A stretch of 36,793 bases of DNA from Lachnospiraceae bacterium (lineage in GTDB: Bacteria > Bacillota > Clostridia > Lachnospirales > Lachnospiraceae): assembly GCA_017555455.1 (NCBI GenBank), contig JAFZGJ010000080.1:1-36793 (forward strand), read 5' to 3'. Of the stretch, positions 34,446 through 36,793 are shown one piece after another (position 1 is the stretch's first letter; the number at the start of each line of letters is the position of its first letter). The notes under the pieces were generated by a model, which worked only from the letters and a program-made list of their open reading frames with translations, ran no database searches and was not told the DNA's origin. Position numbers and translations under genes: made by a program.

Positions 34446-35345
34446 TTATAACACAAAGAATACACATCCACCGGGAGCAACCTCTACTGTACCCTCCATA
34501 GTAACTCCGTTTAATTCCGGAATTTCATCATTTTCACCAAGAATTAATTCTTTACCATTTAAAAGCATGGTACGTGAACGCATCTTGCCATTTCCGGTTA
34601 ATGCATATACCTCTGCTGCCTTTGGCAATTCTACTGTAGTAGCTTCTGTCCATGATGTATTAATTACAAGATACGCAACACCGTCTTTTCCATCTTTGCG
34701 TGAATGTGCAAATACATGTGCACCCGGACAGTATCTGTCTCTGTAAAAAGCAAAACAGCTTGCACAAACCCCTGCCATTCCTAAATATTCTTCACTCATT
34801 GCACCTTCTGCCGGAATAAATGCAGATGGCATCATAGCTGCCATACGTTCTGATACGCCATTATAATAGTGATAACTAAATACATCTAATTTTTCCGTAC
34901 ATCCATCTAATAACTCTCCTGTTGAACAGTATGGTAATGCTTCCGCAATACCTGCAGAACCACCATCCTGATCCCATAGATATGGTTTTCCATCCGGATC
35001 TACCTGCATAGCCATAGGATCTGTATCACTAGGTCCTACAATAAGACATTCCGGATAATTTTCACGTACCCAGCAACTACCCAATTCTTTTGCTAATTTT
35101 CTAAGACGAGGATTGGTAGTATCAATCGGATCATACCACTGATGCATAGCAGCAAGTGGGTTACCTCCTTTGCTAAAATCCGGTGGCGGAACCTGTTCAG
35201 TCCCATCAATCTGAGCATCCGTATAAGCTTTCCAGAAAGTACCGCCTGTAACTTCTGTTATCTCCACGTTGTAAGAAACAAGGCGTTCATTGACATCACG
35301 AATCTTTTCAAGATTGCCCTCTTTCAATTTTACAAATTCACCCAT
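34446..35345 (-). CDS. Shortened GH79-like (heparanase-type) glycoside hydrolase, probably non-catalytic
   Basis: A 299-residue protein that looks like a family 79-type glycoside hydrolase with two in-frame internal losses. The N-terminus (LVSYNVEITEVTGGTFWKAY, RLRKLAKELGSCWVR) runs directly into what is normally a much later segment (WVRENYPECLIVGPS), so the region holding the catalytic acid is missing. A second join, at RYCPGAHVFAHSRKDG, skips the expected nucleophile region. The C-terminal beta domain is intact (GVAYLVINTSW to PGGCVFFVL). The two joins fall in short repeated words (WVR; PG/EG), as expected for deletions. The ATG at 35345 is preferred over a GTG at 35393. Family and gaps are from memory of related proteins. 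Confidence 0.6.
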   Translation of the reverse strand: MGEFVKLKEGNLEKIRDVNERLVSYNVEITEVTGGTFWKAYTDAQIDGTEQVPPPDFSKGGNPLAAMHQWYDPIDTTNPRLRKLAKELGSCWVRENYPECLIVGPSDTDPMAMQVDPDGKPYLWDQDGGSAGIAEALPYCSTGELLDGCTEKLDVFSYHYYNGVSERMAAMMPSAFIPAEGAMSEEYLGMAGVCASCFAFYRDRYCPGAHVFAHSRKDGKDGVAYLVINTSWTEATTVELPKAAEVYALTGNGKMRSRTMLLNGKELILGENDEIPELNGVTMEGTVEVAPGGCVFFVL

Positions 35346-35598
35346 AATAATATTTCGCCTTCTCTTAATGTATTTATGAAGTTGCTTTTTCACACAACTG
35401 CAATGCTATTTTTGCAAATTCTCTGGATGGAATTAGGAAATCACTGCTTATCCACACTCGCATAAATAATTCGCAAATCTGTGTCACCGTTATTTTCTCC
35501 AACACTTTGTTGTTTTCAACAACATCATTACCGAAATTTTGTGTCAAGATAGAACATCTTTTTCAAACAATAGCCATTACAGAAAGTATCACAACCAA
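35346..35598. other. Intergenic region upstream of the shortened glycoside hydrolase
   Basis: About 250 bases without a gene. A TTGACA on the minus strand (35542-35547) has no good -10 at the right distance. A small inverted repeat (TTGTTG/CAACAA around TTTT, near 35507-35522) and TGCAA/TTGCA half sites near 35399-35417 are visible. No clear promoter or terminator could be assigned. Confidence 0.4.
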
Positions 35599-36216
35599 TT
35601 AACCACCTGTCTTTACATATTTTAAAAGCAGTATTCCTTTTATTACTAATAATAGAAACGCCACAGTTATAGCATATGCTTCTCTTGTCATTGCTAAAAA
35701 TAATACAATCGCTATGTTAAGTCCCATTGAAATATCTGTTGATATTTTATGCTTTTTTTCAGGTCTGAATTTTGTTAGTAATATTTTTACAATTCCAGTC
35801 ACAATAAGTGAAACAAACAATAGCCAGTAAATTAATCGATTTGTTGAACTTGTTTCTGTATAAGCAAACAGATTTACCGAACCGATATATCCATCAATTG
35901 TATTTGGATAAAACGGTAAAACAATAAGTATAAACGAGAATATATCTACTATTCCAAATAGTAAGTCACACATACTTCGAATATTAGATTTATTTTCTTT
36001 TTCAGCAATAGAAAGCACTTTCTCTCCCGATAACAAATCATCAATTGTTACCGAAAAATAATTCGATATCTCCTTTAACGAGTCAATACTTGGATATCCT
36101 CTTCCGGATTCCCATTTTGAAATGGCAGTTCTGGATACATATAAAGCCTCCGCTAATTCTTCCTGTGTAAGCCCTCTATTTTTTCTGAGTTCTTGAAGTT
36201 TTTCATGAAATTCCAC
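35599..36216 (-). CDS. XRE-family helix-turn-helix regulator with a C-terminal membrane domain
   Basis: A 205-residue protein. Residues 1-66 are an HTH_3 DNA-binding domain (ELRKNRGLTQEELAEALYVS, then AISKWESGRGYPSIDSL). The remainder has about four hydrophobic segments, so the DNA-binding domain would be held at the membrane. Such proteins are common in Clostridia, often beside membrane or transport genes, and usually have unknown signals. The start is GTG at 36214-36216, supported by GGAGG 7 bases upstream. It lies 15 bases after the PAP2-family gene and is probably cotranscribed with it. Confidence 0.88.
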   Translation of the reverse strand: MEFHEKLQELRKNRGLTQEELAEALYVSRTAISKWESGRGYPSIDSLKEISNYFSVTIDDLLSGEKVLSIAEKENKSNIRSMCDLLFGIVDIFSFILIVLPFYPNTIDGYIGSVNLFAYTETSSTNRLIYWLLFVSLIVTGIVKILLTKFRPEKKHKISTDISMGLNIAIVLFLAMTREAYAITVAFLLLVIKGILLLKYVKTGG

Positions 36217-36231
36217 GTTAGAACCTCCAAC

Positions 36232-36793
36232 TTATCTTTCATCTTTGTAATACAACAAAACAACTGCTTTATAAATATAAAATAACCCTGCACTAAGCAT
36301 AATAGAACCCACGATATCCGTAAACCAATGAACACCTGAAACCAATCTTCCTATTACCATAAATGCAGAAAAAATGACTGTTAGAATACTAACAATTTTT
36401 TTGACTACAGTATTTTTTAATCTACGATTAACTTGAAAAACAAGCGTTGGCATAACACTTAATACCAGCATTGTTGTTGATGATGGATACGAAGCCTCCA
36501 TAAATCCTTCGATAAGTATTGGTCTATAATTGATAGGAATCATTTCAAAGATAAGGTAGCCAAATATCACTATAACATAATATATCCCCAAGAATATAAT
36601 ATCGTAATCCACTTTAAACAGACTTCCTCTCTTAACTAATTGAACAAATCCAATCCCACCGAATATCATACAAACAACTAATGGAATAAGTCCTAACCAG
36701 TCCGTGATTGTGTAAATTGTCATATGCACACCCGATAATTTATGAAACCAACAGTTAAATGTTGCAAATCCTATATCAGTTCCATTTTGCCCA
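36232..36793 (-). CDS. PAP2-superfamily membrane protein, N-terminus beyond window edge
   Basis: The frame stays open through the ATG at 36723 and on to the right edge of the window. The extra residues (GQNGTDIGFATFNCWFHKLS) look like real PAP2-family sequence, so the gene starts outside and 36723 is not the true start. About 187 residues are visible, with about five hydrophobic segments. The third phosphatase motif is present (GRLVSGVHWFTDIVG). However, the first motif has Glu in place of Lys (EMIPINYRP), and the second reads YPSSTTM without the usual Gly-His. It may therefore be a poor or altered lipid phosphatase. The XRE/membrane regulator gene follows 15 bases later. Confidence 0.85.
   Translation of the reverse strand, partial: GQNGTDIGFATFNCWFHKLSGVHMTIYTITDWLGLIPLVVCMIFGGIGFVQLVKRGSLFKVDYDIIFLGIYYVIVIFGYLIFEMIPINYRPILIEGFMEASYPSSTTMLVLSVMPTLVFQVNRRLKNTVVKKIVSILTVIFSAFMVIGRLVSGVHWFTDIVGSIMLSAGLFYIYKAVVLLYYKDER

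Noticed and set aside
1-36793. CRISPR array, insertion sequence, tRNA or riboswitch
   Set aside because: No spaced direct repeats, transposase motifs, tRNA cloverleaf or known riboswitch core was noticed by eye; a dedicated search could still find a missed structured RNA.

Overview
The window looks like chromosomal DNA of a low-GC Gram-positive anaerobe, most likely a member of the Lachnospiraceae (Clostridia). The grounds are AT-rich sequence, strong AGGAGG-type ribosome binding sites, many lipobox lipoproteins, Rnf-type redox genes, and Clostridia-like proteins such as a helix-turn-helix/membrane regulator and DMT and DUF6198-like membrane proteins. No rRNA, tRNA, CRISPR array, insertion sequence or phage gene was seen.

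Layout. (1) Positions 1-11465, minus strand: one tightly packed gene run, probably a single long operon. It encodes a PotABCD-type polyamine transporter (ATPase, permease, and a permease fused to its binding protein), then a membrane c-di-GMP phosphodiesterase with two extracellular solute-binding domains, then a family 5 solute-binding lipoprotein, a MalK/UgpC-type ATPase and two MalF/MalG-type permeases, the last cut by the window edge. (2) 11529-12594: a plus-strand SASA-type carbohydrate esterase with its own promoter and a two-way terminator. (3) 12608-14653: a chemoreceptor. (4) 14794-22121: an eight-gene operon that is the most interesting part. It combines EetA/EetB-like membrane proteins, a lipoprotein with four FMN-binding-like domains (PplA-like), an ApbE flavin transferase lipoprotein, RnfC, RnfD, RnfG, and an unrecognised small membrane protein where rnfE/A/B would normally follow. 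It looks like a hybrid of the Listeria-type flavin-based extracellular electron transfer system and a partial Rnf complex. (5) 22197-26715: a ClC-type anion transporter, a YdcF-like protein, an EamA permease and glucose-6-phosphate isomerase. (6) 26719-30740: a secreted M14 carboxypeptidase, divergent from an MBOAT/AlgX-like O-acetylation pair. (7) 30743-32204: a Crp/Fnr-type regulator with a DUF6198-like membrane protein. (8) 32194-34338: a TetR regulator and a PaaK-like adenylate-forming enzyme split by a one-base frameshift, with two matching operator palindromes. (9) 34385-35345: a shortened glycoside hydrolase that seems to have lost its catalytic regions. (10) 35599-36793: an XRE/membrane regulator downstream of a PAP2-family protein that runs off the window.

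How they may work together. The electron transfer operon would take NADH electrons through RnfC, RnfD and RnfG to covalent flavins outside the membrane and on to the lipoprotein, with ApbE attaching the flavins. The first operon would couple polyamine (and perhaps peptide or sugar) uptake to c-di-GMP hydrolysis. All functional statements are from reading motifs and context; no database search was run.
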